From Chryseobacterium mulctrae (GTDB lineage: Bacteria; Bacteroidota; Bacteroidia; Flavobacteriales; Weeksellaceae), in assembly GCF_006175945.1 (NCBI RefSeq), contig NZ_VAJL01000001.1:3419001-3483000 (forward strand): a stretch of 64,000 nucleotides of DNA. Direction: 5' to 3'. Position 1 is the first letter of the stretch; each line of letters begins with the position of its first letter. Positions 16,426-25,055 of this stretch are shown here, piece by piece. The notes below the pieces were generated by a model, which had not been told where the DNA came from, ran no database searches, and saw only the letters and a program-made list of their open reading frames with translations. Position numbers and translations under genes: made by a program.

Positions 16426-18219
16426 ATGAAAAGCATTAATAAATTTATTATCGTTCTCAGTATCGCATTGGTGGCTCTTTTTCTCGAATTTATCCTGAAG
16501 AAGTCCTATTGTGCAAAAACTCTAATTACTGCTACCGGAATTATTATGTCTGTCATCCTTCTGAAAGGGATGATTGACGTGCTTCGTTCCGGGAATTTCG
16601 GGGTTGATATTTTGGCTATTTCTGCTATTGCCGCAACATTGGCTGTCGGAAATTACTGGGCAGCACTTATCATTCTCATTATGATTACCGGCGGTGATTC
16701 TCTGGAAGATTATGCCCAGAAAAAAGCCAGGAAAGATTTAAAATCACTGCTTGATAACACACCGAGAATTGCCCATAAAAAAATTGGAGATGATCTGACT
16801 GATATTTCTGTGGATGATATAAAAATCGGTGATATCATCATCGTAAAACCAAAGGAAATTGTGCCGGTTGATGGTATTCTTCTCAGCGATAATGTGCTGT
16901 TGGATGAGTCTTCACTTACGGGGGAATCAAAACCCGCTGCCAAATTGAAAGGGGAAGGTCTATGGTCAGGTTCGGTAAACGGCTCAGGGGCGGTTCTTAT
17001 TCAGGTATCCAAACTCGCCAAAGACAGCCAGTATCAGCAGCTTGTGCTGTTGGTTCATAATTCTGAAAAAGAGCCCGCACATTTTGTGAGAATGGCAGAC
17101 CGCTATGCCCTTCCATTTACCATTGTAGCGTTTCTTATAGCCGGAATTTCCTATATGATTACCAAGGATCCCAATCGTATAGCCGAAGTTTTAGTGGTGG
17201 CTTCGCCCTGTCCGCTCATTCTCGCTGCACCTATCGCCCTGATTTCAGGAATGAGCAGGTCCAGCAGGAATGGTGTTGTGATCAAGTCCGGAACAGTCAT
17301 CGAAAAGTTGGACAAGATGAGAGCCATTGCGTTTGATAAAACAGGTACTTTAACCAAAGGAGATCTCGCCGTTGATGAAATAATACCTGAAAATCTTTAT
17401 TCCAAAGAAGAACTGATAGATTTGGTAGCCAGCGTGGAACAGCAATCCTCTCACGTTCTGGCAGTGTCTGTAATGAAACATATTGGCTCCAAAAATATTC
17501 CTCTGGCAACAGATTTAAAAGAAGTTGAAGGAAAAGGCATTGAGGGAAAGGTAAACGACCAATGGGTAAAAGTAGGGAAACTGGATTTTGTTACAGATCA
17601 GCAGATTCAGCTAAAATCAGAACAGACCTCTTTGTTTGTTTCGGTTGAAGGCAGATATGCCGGAGAAATAACGTTTTCCGATGAAGTCCGTCCGGAAGCC
17701 CGGCAGACCATTGCTCAATTAATGAAAATGGGTATTCGTAAAATCATGATGATTACCGGTGATAAACAAAATATTTCTGAAACAATAGCTAAAGAAATAG
17801 GCATTCCGGAAGTGCATTTCGGATGTTTGCCGGAAGATAAACTGAAAATCCTAAAAAATGCAAGTGATGAATTTCGCCCGATTGTAATGGTAGGAGATGG
17901 CGTTAATGATGCGCCATCTTTAACTGTTGCTGATGTGGGAATTGCAATGGGAGCCAAAGGATCCAGCGCTGCCAGTGATTCTGCGGATGTGGTGATTTTG
18001 AAAGACAATCTGGAAAAAGTAAGTGACACTGTCATCATATCTAGGGAAACAATGAAGATTGCCCGCCAGTCCGTGTTTATTGGTATTGCAGTTTGCACCG
18101 TATTGATGCTTATTGCCGCTTTTGGCTTATTACCCGCTTTGCTAGGTGCAGGACTCCAGGAAGTGGTAGATGTGATTTCTATTACCTCAGCGTTGCGTGC
18201 TTTGAAGGACAGGACTTAG
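16426..18219 (+). CDS. Heavy-metal P1B-type ATPase with an SPC motif and no N-terminal metal-binding domain
   Basis: 597 residues, short for the family because it lacks an N-terminal HMA domain. Core motifs are present in order: SSLTGESKPA (actuator), VVASPCPLILAAPIALISG (metal site), FDKTGTLTKG (phosphorylated Asp), GDGVNDAPSL. The membrane motif is SPC rather than the CPC of copper pumps; SPC occurs in Co/Fe-type pumps, but the last helix (LQEVVDVISITSALRAL) does not have their usual HEGGT signature, so the substrate stays open. It closes the efflux operon, ten bases after the PAP2 gene. Confidence 0.92.
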   Translation: MKSINKFIIVLSIALVALFLEFILKKSYCAKTLITATGIIMSVILLKGMIDVLRSGNFGVDILAISAIAATLAVGNYWAALIILIMITGGDSLEDYAQKKARKDLKSLLDNTPRIAHKKIGDDLTDISVDDIKIGDIIIVKPKEIVPVDGILLSDNVLLDESSLTGESKPAAKLKGEGLWSGSVNGSGAVLIQVSKLAKDSQYQQLVLLVHNSEKEPAHFVRMADRYALPFTIVAFLIAGISYMITKDPNRIAEVLVVASPCPLILAAPIALISGMSRSSRNGVVIKSGTVIEKLDKMRAIAFDKTGTLTKGDLAVDEIIPENLYSKEELIDLVASVEQQSSHVLAVSVMKHIGSKNIPLATDLKEVEGKGIEGKVNDQWVKVGKLDFVTDQQIQLKSEQTSLFVSVEGRYAGEITFSDEVRPEARQTIAQLMKMGIRKIMMITGDKQNISETIAKEIGIPEVHFGCLPEDKLKILKNASDEFRPIVMVGDGVNDAPSLTVADVGIAMGAKGSSAASDSADVVILKDNLEKVSDTVIISRETMKIARQSVFIGIAVCTVLMLIAAFGLLPALLGAGLQEVVDVISITSALRALKDRT

Positions 18220-18299
18220 TTTTTGATAAATATTATAAAGAAATGTCTGAAATTTTTCAGGAGATCAATTGTATAATTTTAAAGGAGTAAAATTTTGAA

Positions 18300-18637
18300 T
18301 TAGGAATCAGAAGTACATTGTGTATAAAAATCCACTTGGGTGAGGGATGCTGTTCTCTGGTCAAACGAAGGACTTCTTAGATTCCTCATATTGATAACTA
18401 TCTCCATATATTTAATTGCAATTTTCATGAAACAACCTATAAATCCCATTGCAATATAAGCGTGAAATTTGTAGTATTCCAGCGAATACTCGGTAAACCG
18501 CGGATAAATAGTCGCCTCTGCCCGATAAGATCCTCTTCAAAATGAGAAATCATATTTAGGACGTTATTACTACCTGAATACGCAATTTCGAAAAGTTGTT
18601 TGTATAGCTCCTTTGTACCATTGTTAATTAAATACAT
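18300..18637 (-). pseudogene. Frameshifted small gene of unknown function
   Basis: On the minus strand an open frame starts at 18637 (MYLINNGTKELYKQLFEIAY) and ends after FIRGLPSIRW. From GLP onward a different frame reads a more natural sequence (EYSLEYYKFHAYIAMGFIGC, then FMKIAIKYMEIVINMRNLRS) down to TAA at 18300-18302. A single lost base near 18488 would join them into about 112 residues. I do not recognise the family. The interval 18220-18299 shows nothing else. Confidence 0.45.
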
Positions 18638-18723
18638 TATTTATGTTAGGCGTTTTCTGCTCTAATTTAGTAATCTCTTTTTTCTCAAGCTCAACTACAG
18701 CTTTACTGCTGGTAGTTTGATTA

Positions 18724-19314
18724 TTATGCTGTTCTTATAAGTGAGATCTGGTACCAGTAAAAGAAGGCTTCCGGATTCCCCTTTTTCAGTTTATTGAGCT
18801 TGGAATCAAACTCCTGATCGATTACCAGTTCTTTTATACTTTCCAAACCTTGATATTTTTCAAGTTTCTCTACTTTATACTTCAGCACAGTTGCTAAATA
18901 GGCGGCTTTTGCCGCATCGGTAATGGCTCTGTCAATATGATAACTTTCAGAAAATATAAATCTTTTCACCTGCTTGATACCTGCTGAAAGTGCTTTAAAA
19001 TCTCCCTTCCCCTTTTCCCCACGTGAGCAAATATGAAGTGCCGTATCGTAAATATCGTCAAGGATCCCATTTGCATCGGTTTCACATTTTCTGTAACCAA
19101 TCTCTGTTTTAGCAAAAACATCGAAAGTCTTGCCAATAATGCTTATATCACTAACAGGTTCCAAAAGACTTCCAATATCGAAAAGCTGCTTCATGATCTC
19201 CATCGTTCTGGAATCCCCGCTTTTCTCATAAGGTATTCCCGTCATATTTGGTGTGAAGGCTGTGAGCTTATACACGCTTGCATTTTTAATTTCAAAAATA
19301 GATAATATATACAC
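18724..19314 (-). pseudogene. 5'-truncated AbiEii-like nucleotidyltransferase, C-terminal half only
   Basis: The 196-residue minus-strand protein begins ILSIFEIKNASVYKLTAFTP and runs through NMTGIPYEKSGDSRTMEIMK and QLFDIGSLLE to a helical end. In full-length AbiEii/AbiGii-type proteins such sequence follows the catalytic nucleotidyltransferase domain, with its GG-X-D-X-D motif. That domain is absent and I find no remnant upstream (19315-19545). The remainder should be inactive. The assignment rests on remembered family pattern. Confidence 0.5.
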
Positions 19315-19464
19315 TACATTTAATCTGTTTTTGGATACATTTTTTAAGAAAAAGAGCGGATAGAATAAAAAAAACGTTCGCTATTGACACATTTTTTTAG
19401 TTTTCATATATAATTCAAATTATTTTCTTTTTTGAATATGCTTATTCATCGCAGATGAAGCAGA

Positions 19465-19498
19465 ATCTTTCGGTAGTAACGAAAAACTACCGAAAGAT
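19465..19498. repeat. 13-bp perfect inverted repeat before the HTH gene
   Basis: ATCTTTCGGTAGT (19465-19477) and ACTACCGAAAGAT (19486-19498) are exact complements separated by AACGAAAA. The site lies about 50 bases upstream of a mobile-element HTH gene. It could be an operator, a recombination site or an end of the replicon block. No T run follows. Confidence 0.7.
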
Positions 19499-19545
19499 AT
19501 TTCTTGTGATTTTGAAAATTTGTCGAACAAAACAATTTCAAAATT

Positions 19546-19806
19546 ATGGGAATATCTATCATCACCAAAGAGGATCTCCAGGAGTTTAAAACTGAACTGT
19601 TGGAAGCAATTAGATTTTTTCTCAAGGATAATAATCCTTAACAAAAATTATGGCTCCGCACCTCCGAGGTCAAAAAACTCCTAAACATATCTTCAGGAAC
19701 TTTACAAAACCTGAGAATCAATGGCACTTTGTCCTACAGCAAGATCGGAGGAACATTGTATTATAGCTATAAAGATATTCAGAAACTACTGATGGACGTC
19801 AAATAG
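19546..19806 (+). pseudogene. Excisionase-like HTH protein with an in-frame TAA
   Basis: One reading frame of 87 codons runs from ATG 19546 to TAG 19804-19806. It encodes MGISIITKEDLQEFKTELLE, then IRFFLKDNNP, TAA (19639-19641), and then QKLWLRTSEVKKLLNISSGT, LQNLRINGTLSYSKIGGTLY, KDIQKLL. This is the usual small helix-turn-helix (MerR/excisionase-like) protein of Bacteroidetes mobile elements. The TAA lies between the N-terminal helix and the DNA-binding domain. No good internal start is seen after it, so the domain is probably not made. Confidence 0.8.
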
Positions 19807-19822
19807 TAATTTCAATCAGCAC

Positions 19823-20359
19823 ATGGAAAACAGCAAGAATATCATCAGCTTCTTTGGACGTATTATACAGGATGAGAGACGACATACCTCGCATATCAGT
19901 ATGTACGTTTCACTTTTCCAATTCTGGAGCCTAAACCATTTTCAGAATCCCTTTCGTATTACTCGTGGAGGAATTATGGAATCAAGTAAAATACGTTCCT
20001 TAGCTACTTATCATAAGTGCATCAAAGAATTACATAATGCTGGCTTTATTATATATACTCCTAGCTACGATGCGTACAAGGGAACCTTAATTCAGATCAT
20101 AGATCCGGAATATGTAGAAAGCTCACAAAAAAAAGCGGTACGGGGACAAAAAATATCAGTACAGAAAGAAAGTTGTTTTGATGTACCAATTTTTTATGAG
20201 GTGGAATTATATTTTAACGACCGGAATTTGCCTTCTGCTGAAGCAATTAAGTTCTATTCCTACTATGAGTCCCGAAATTGGAAATTATCTAATGAGAATC
20301 TAATGAAAAGTTGGCAGGCAGCCGCAAGAAATTGGATCTCTCATCTTAACAAAAAATGA
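19823..20359 (+). CDS. Conserved mobile-element protein, possible DNA-binding regulator
   Basis: A 178-residue protein without a signal peptide. The N-terminal half (HISMYVSLFQFWSLNHFQNP, then SSKIRSLATYHKCIKELHNA) looks like a winged-helix domain found in Bacteroidetes mobile elements next to small HTH and DUF3853 genes. The C-terminal half (EVELYFNDRNLPSAEAIKFY, WQAAARNWI) resembles replication-associated helical tails. Its exact function is unknown. Confidence 0.6.
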   Translation: MENSKNIISFFGRIIQDERRHTSHISMYVSLFQFWSLNHFQNPFRITRGGIMESSKIRSLATYHKCIKELHNAGFIIYTPSYDAYKGTLIQIIDPEYVESSQKKAVRGQKISVQKESCFDVPIFYEVELYFNDRNLPSAEAIKFYSYYESRNWKLSNENLMKSWQAAARNWISHLNKK

Positions 20360-20390
20360 CCATAACTAACCAATCGATTAAAAACAACCA

Positions 20391-20641
20391 ATGAAAAGGA
20401 TAGACCCACAAACACCTATCTGGAAGCTGACCGTTGAAGAATTTTTGGAAGTCTCGAAAAGTCTGGCATCTGAAAGCAAATATGAGTACGGTTTAAAAGG
20501 ACTGGCAAAAATTCTAGGATGTTCTATCTCAAAAGCTTCTGAAATAAAGTCTTCAGGAATTCTGAATGAGGCTATCATCAGAAAGGGAATATCATCATTA
20601 TCGATAGGCAAAAGGCATTAGAGCTTTTTGCACAAAAGTAA
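20391..20641 (+). pseudogene. DUF3853-family protein with a late frameshift
   Basis: The frame from ATG 20391 (MKRIDPQTPIWKLTVEEFLE, GLKGLAKILGCSISKASEIK) matches DUF3853, a small DNA-binding family of Bacteroidetes mobile elements. It ends early at 20619-20621 with SSLSIGKRH. The other frame continues NIIIIDRQKALELFAQK to TAA at 20639-20641, which is the family's normal end. One base appears lost in the GGGAA stretch near 20586. The HTH region remains, so partial function is possible. Confidence 0.75.
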
Positions 20642-20643
20642 AA

Positions 20644-21348
20644 ATGTATTATCTGGAGCTTATACAAAGATTTTGGGATTTCAACCAAAAAGCGCAGCTC
20701 AATACTACGTCTATTACATTTTATCTATATCTGCTCAACTTGGCGAGCAATAACAATGGATATGATGTTGTCATTTCTGATGTTGCAATAAGCAATGCCC
20801 TGGGAATCACAAGAAAGACCGTCAAATCTACAAAAGAAAAACTACAGATATTAGGATTGATACGGTATGAAAATAAGAAAGGGCTTCCTTCTTCCTATAG
20901 AGTAGTTTTGGATTATCCTATATCACCTCCGGAATTTGACAAAACTGAAAAGCTTGAATTCGAAAGCGGATCCAATGTTCCGGAAGTTGAAAGAACAGAT
21001 GATCTGCCATTGTATGATTTATTGGTTCAAAATATTGATAACATCAGCAAACCGGAAGATGGGACACCGGTGAGCGATGTTTCAAAACCACCAATCAGTA
21101 ACGATCAAAGACCTTCTTTCGATGAGTTTCTCGAATATGCCCAAACCCTGGCAGGTTACGAAATCTCATTAGATTCAGCTATTAAAGATAAATATGATTC
21201 GTGGGTTGAGAATGATTGGAAAAATGCTTCAGGCAGACCTGTTAACAACTGGAAATCGTCCCTGAAAGGTACTTTTCCATTTATGAAAAACAAGACGGTT
21301 GACAGAGATCTATCCATACGATCAATTCCCAATATCGAACGACCTTGA
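20644..21348 (+). CDS. Helix-turn-helix replication-associated protein
   Basis: 234 residues starting two bases after the restored DUF3853 end. Residues 1-90 form a winged helix (TSITFYLYLLNLASNNNGYD, VAISNALGITRKTVKSTKEK, LGLIRYENKKG). A flexible acidic/Pro linker follows, then a short C-terminal domain (DSWVENDWKNASGRPVNNWK) of the kind seen in DnaD-like or replisome-organiser proteins. It lies directly before the rep gene and probably helps replication or maintenance of the element. No catalytic motif is seen. Confidence 0.6.
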   Translation: MYYLELIQRFWDFNQKAQLNTTSITFYLYLLNLASNNNGYDVVISDVAISNALGITRKTVKSTKEKLQILGLIRYENKKGLPSSYRVVLDYPISPPEFDKTEKLEFESGSNVPEVERTDDLPLYDLLVQNIDNISKPEDGTPVSDVSKPPISNDQRPSFDEFLEYAQTLAGYEISLDSAIKDKYDSWVENDWKNASGRPVNNWKSSLKGTFPFMKNKTVDRDLSIRSIPNIERP

Positions 21349-21397
21349 TCATCTTTGGATAAAGACCAGTTCAAGATAAAAATTAAAATACAGAGAA

Positions 21398-22512
21398 GTG
21401 AAATTATCAGATGGTATGGCAACTCCCGAAAAAGATCTAAGGCTTATCAGTAAGAAATTTGAAGGAAAAAGCGAGAAAGTTCCCGACAAGATACGTCTTG
21501 GAAACCAGTTCGTGGACGATTTTATTTTTGAAGACCATCAGGCTGCGGATATTCCAATCAATGCGCTCCGTGTCATTTTCAATATTATCTCTATTATTGG
21601 CAATGAGCAGTTCCGGCCGGATGACCGCCCGAAACAGCTTTCGCTTTTCGATGAAGAATTTGAGACGGATAACAACATATTTGCTTCTATGAAGATCAGG
21701 AACTGCAAGATCTCTCCGAGTGGCTCTACGAAACAGGTAGTAGACGCGTATGAGTTTCTGGCAAAATTCAAAATGGGCTGGTACAAATCCGTCAATTCCA
21801 AAGGGAAAGAAATTAAAACCTTTGGAGGGATCATATCTACGCCAAGTTACGATCACAGAGGGTACACTTCATTTTTGATCAGCAGCTTCTGGTTAAAAAA
21901 ACTAATGGTGATCCGGAATACAATTATGTCCTTTATAATCTGGTATATAATATCAGAAATAATAAGCATATAATCTTTGCCATTTGGCTTGCCAAGCTTC
22001 CGGAAAGTGGAACAGCCTTAAAGCTACCCACCCTGAATAAAAAGTTCGGATTGAACTACAAAACTGCCAATGATTTTTGTTTTAAATTCCTAAAACCTGC
22101 AAGAATGAATTTTAATAAATACAATAATCTTTCTTTCACGTATAGCTGCAAAGGAGATTCTATCTTCATACGTCCTTATTTTACCAAAACTGTAAGTGAC
22201 CTCAACATATCGCAAAATATGAAGGAACAAACTGTAAGCACAAGAAGGTTGCATTATTTCAGAAAGAGATACGGCTTGAAGGAAAGTGAGATGCAACAGT
22301 TTTCTTATCAGTACAGAAATATTGCCCAGACCAGGGAACTGATAGAAAAAGATTTCACAGAGTTTATCAGGTTGAACCGATTGAAGAAAATTAAGTCTAC
22401 CGAATTTCAGGGAATGGCCTTTCTAAGTGAAATTCAAGAAATCATAATCAAATTGTACAAGGAAACCAAAATGGGAGCGCTGCTTCCGAACGGCTATCCT
22501 GTTATTCGCTGA
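21398..22512 (+). CDS. Replication initiator (Rep), split by a -1 frameshift at an A7 run
   Basis: The first part (GTG 21398; in-frame ATG 21416) reads KLSDGMATPEKDLRLISKKF, IPINALRVIFNIISIIGNEQ, then GYTSFLISSFWLKK. The zero frame then ends at 21973. The -1 frame continues TNGDPEYNYVLYNLVYNIRN, IIFAIWLAKLPESG, NYKTANDFCFKFLKPARMNF and onward to 22512, so the whole is about 371 residues. The two-part winged-helix layout and the iterons immediately downstream fit an iteron-binding plasmid Rep. The shift lies at A7 (21895-21901), where the zero-frame codons are TTA AAA AAA, a classical slippery A AAA AAA. Programmed -1 frameshifting, a one-base indel or a sequence error are all possible. Confidence 0.7.
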
Positions 22513-22513
22513 A

Positions 22514-22776
22514 TTCGGAATTGCACTCATTCCCATTTCGGAATTGCGCTCATTCGGAATTCGGAATTGCACTCGCTGAAGTTAAAAAAATGTTAAAATT
22601 TTATTTTTTATGATCCCGTTTTCGGAATTGCGCTCATGCCGACCATCGGAAAAGGCTGCCAACTGTTAAAAATGTGGATAAAGGTCAAAATTAGATAAAA
22701 TGAAAAAATCCAATTCGGAATTGCACTCATCTCTTTTTCGGAATCGCACTCATTCACAATTCGGATTTGCACTCAT
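22514..22776 (+). repeat. Seven iterons of a plasmid-type replication origin
   Basis: A 17-base repeat TTCGGAATTGCRCTCAT occurs at 22514, 22537, 22560 (last two bases GC), 22621, 22714, 22737 (one change) and 22760 (one change). The first three and last three start exactly 23 bases apart, forming two phased triplets around a central copy. An AT-rich stretch (22580-22615) and a DnaA box lie between them. Directly downstream of a Rep-like gene, this is the expected layout of an iteron-controlled origin. Confidence 0.9.
22673..22681 (-). promoter_or_regulatory. DnaA box within the iteron origin
   Basis: TGTGGATAA is the exact complement of the DnaA-box consensus TTATCCACA. It lies between the central iteron and the right-hand triplet, where host DnaA could help open the AT-rich region. 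Confidence 0.7.
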
Positions 22777-22874
22777 TTCAAAAATGGCTGAGATCATCTA
22801 CTGAAAGTCGATACAGCGAATTACTAAAAGTTTATTAAAAGTGTATAAAAGTCTTTTTTTATTTAAAAGGAAAT

Positions 22875-22883
22875 TGTGGATAA
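22875..22883 (-). promoter_or_regulatory. Second DnaA box next to the origin
   Basis: A second exact TGTGGATAA lies 25 bases before the primase-like gene and about 100 bases after the last iteron. Two perfect boxes this close to iterons support a replication origin. Confidence 0.65.
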
Positions 22884-22907
22884 AAAATTTGCATTAAAAA
22901 GAAAAAA

Positions 22908-23747
22908 ATGAATTGCGAAGAAATCAAACAAAAAGTTGGAATTCGAACGGTTTTAGAATCATTCAACCTTTTTCCGGTCAAAGAAAACCGAAAAACAGCT
23001 TTTTATTTTGCGTTGGATAGAGAAGAAAAAATACCTAGCTTATCGGTTGATTTTGTTAAAAACAAAGCATTTGACTTTGGAACTGGAAAGAGCTATGATG
23101 TTATTTCTATTGTTCAGCAAATGAATAAATGTTCCGTTTCAGATGCACTGAAATACCTATCAACATTCGATTTTTCCAGTCGAAATGAATTTTTTGATAA
23201 AGAAGTAAAAGCTCAATCCGACTACAAAATTTTAGAAATCAAAGAAATTGAACATTATACTTTAATTCAGTATTTAAAATCAAGAAAAGTCTTTGAACAA
23301 AAACATTTGGTTAAGGAAATTCATTATGAACTGAACGAAAAAAAGTATTTCGGAATCGGTTTTCAGAATAATTCGGGTAGTTTTGAAATACGCAATCCAT
23401 ACTCCAAAATCTGTTTGGGTAAAAAGGACATTATCTTCATTCAAAACGAACAAAATCCCAACAATGAAATTGTTATTTTCGAGAGATTTTTTGATTATCT
23501 GACTTTTCGGAATTTAGAAAACTCGCCTCATTCAACCTGTGATTTTCTAATTCTGAATTCTACGGCAATGCTTTTCAAAGCCGAAGAAAAATTGAGGGAA
23601 TATGATAAGATCTCTCTGTTTCTCGATAACGATGACAATGGAAAATCTATTAAAACTAAAATTCAAAGTCAGTATCAGAATGTGGCGGATTGTTCTTTGA
23701 TTTACCACGGATTTAAGGATTTGAATGAGTGGTTTTGTAAAAGATGA
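22908..23747 (+). CDS. Toprim-domain DNA primase-like protein of the mobile element
   Basis: 279 residues. The N-terminus (NRKTAFYFALDREEKIPSLS, then FVKNKAFDFGTGKSYDVISI) follows the zinc-finger primase pattern used in Bacteroidetes mobile elements, here without the Cys ligands. The Toprim part has the Glu motif as IVIFERFFDYLTF and the acidic motif as SLFLDNDDNGK. The usual Gly after the catalytic Glu (EGF.D) is Arg here, reachable by one GGA to AGA change, which could weaken activity. It probably makes primers for the replicon or incoming strand. It is the first gene after the iteron origin. Confidence 0.8.
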   Translation: MNCEEIKQKVGIRTVLESFNLFPVKENRKTAFYFALDREEKIPSLSVDFVKNKAFDFGTGKSYDVISIVQQMNKCSVSDALKYLSTFDFSSRNEFFDKEVKAQSDYKILEIKEIEHYTLIQYLKSRKVFEQKHLVKEIHYELNEKKYFGIGFQNNSGSFEIRNPYSKICLGKKDIIFIQNEQNPNNEIVIFERFFDYLTFRNLENSPHSTCDFLILNSTAMLFKAEEKLREYDKISLFLDNDDNGKSIKTKIQSQYQNVADCSLIYHGFKDLNEWFCKR

Positions 23748-23761
23748 TTTTAAAAAAATGT

Positions 23762-24412
23762 TTATTTTTTCAGATATTTTTGAACTGTTTCTTCAATATC
23801 ATCTCTAATGAATTCCCAGTGTTTTCCTTGAAGGCAAATCGGATCGAACTCTTCATCTGCCAAACCGAAATCAGTGAAGTTTTTCAAAATCAGTTCTTTG
23901 TCGTGACTGTAAGGATAACGTTCTTGATGCAATTCCAGCATTTTGCCGATGTCATAATTGGAAAGCAACTCGTGCAGGTCCTAAAAATCCTTTTTTCTTC
24001 CGGTCCTTTGCACAACATCTACTTTCATTGCAATGATCTCCTGTATTGTTGCCAATCGAATATTATCCTCGATTTTTGGTTGCTGAATAAAGGGATCGGT
24101 GTAATAAACATCTAATTTTATTGTATTCCTAACGTCTGTCCCGACTAAATATGATTTTCCCATTGCCGGATTTAAATCAGAAGAATGGTCTATATATGGG
24201 AAATAATTTTGAAGAAATTTGTCAATGCCCGCAAAATCAATACTTCCGTAAGGAACATCACTGAAAAGGTCTATATCTACAGAAATCCGATGCCCGAGCT
24301 GAAGACTTAAAGCGGTTCCACCAACCAGCCGGAAATCATCAAAAACTGTTGCAGACATCAAAGTATGCAAACTGTTTTTTAAGATCTCATTTACGGTATT
24401 GTAGTATAACAT
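23762..24412 (-). pseudogene. AbiEii-type nucleotidyltransferase toxin with an in-frame TAG
   Basis: The minus-strand gene starts at ATG 24410-24412 (MLYYNTVNEILKNSLHTLMS). Its catalytic nucleotidyltransferase motif is VGGTALSLQLGHRISVDIDL (GG...DID). After QRTGRKKDF it meets TAG at 23981-23983 and continues in the same frame with DLHELLSNYDIGKMLELHQE to a natural stop at 23762. The family normally has Trp here (KDFWDL), so TGG to TAG is one change. AbiEii is the toxin of type IV toxin-antitoxin and phage-abortive systems. The catalytic part is upstream of the stop, but the helical C-terminus would be lost. Confidence 0.82.
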
Positions 24413-24415
24413 TTT

Positions 24416-24907
24416 TCAAATATTGCTATTTTGATGCAACTGCATTGGTTTTGTTTTTTCGGTACTAAAGGCAATCTCTGTTTTTCTTTTTCCGTAAAAA
24501 CGTTCGATTTCTTCTTTTTCCGCTTCATTTCCACGCTCAAAAATTCGATTAATAACAGCTTTATAATGTTTTTGCCAATTAATCTTGTTAATGTCTGTAT
24601 CCCAAAATAAAGATTTTCTCAGAATGGAAAGATCAGGAGAGGGTTGAACCCTGCTTTTCTCTTTTTCGATGTCGTAATAGCTTTGCAAAAAGACAATCGT
24701 TCCCTCTTCCAGCTGCAGCTTCTTTTCGATTTTCAAAGCCAAGGCTACCGGAATATTTCTCTTTCCTTTTGTAATGTCATTGATGATTTGTGGATATTCA
24801 TCAATGGCCAAAGCAAAAGGACGTTTTTTGAGCGAACGCTTTTTTAGCTCCCGCTCAATAATAATTCCCGGATGGATACCCTTATATTTGAATAAAGATG
24901 AGTTCAT
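24416..24907 (-). CDS. Antitoxin: XRE/HigA-like HTH fused to a DUF6922-like domain
   Basis: A 163-residue minus-strand protein three bases before the toxin ATG. Residues 1-80 are a HigA-like HTH (KGIHPGIIIERELKKRSLKK, QIINDITKGKRNIPVALALK). Residues about 90-145 (ILRKSLFWDTDINKINWQKH, ERGNEAEKEEIERFYGKRK) match the DUF6922 type that often accompanies AbiEii toxins. It should repress the operon and counter the toxin, through its DNA-binding part and through direct or enzymatic antagonism. It appears intact while the toxin carries a stop. Confidence 0.78.
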   Translation of the reverse strand: MNSSLFKYKGIHPGIIIERELKKRSLKKRPFALAIDEYPQIINDITKGKRNIPVALALKIEKKLQLEEGTIVFLQSYYDIEKEKSRVQPSPDLSILRKSLFWDTDINKINWQKHYKAVINRIFERGNEAEKEEIERFYGKRKTEIAFSTEKTKPMQLHQNSNI

Positions 24908-25055
24908 ATTACAAATGTAATCAAATTTGTTTACACCTTGAGGGTGCTTTTAAAATTTTTGTAAATCGTCAGCAAAAAGTGTACTGATTTAGACAGAAAG
25001 TAAGATAGTGTTTTCATAATAAACTGAACAAAAAAACCATTAAATTTGATTTATT

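Noticed and set aside
22514..22776. Could the regular repeats be a CRISPR array?
   Set aside because: Repeats are 17 bases with gaps of only 6 bases inside triplets, no spacers of constant size and no cas genes. An origin fits better.
23981..23983. TAG in AbiEii as programmed readthrough or pyrrolysine
   Set aside because: The codon replaces a common Trp by one base change, and pyrrolysine systems are not expected in this group. Simple nonsense is more likely.
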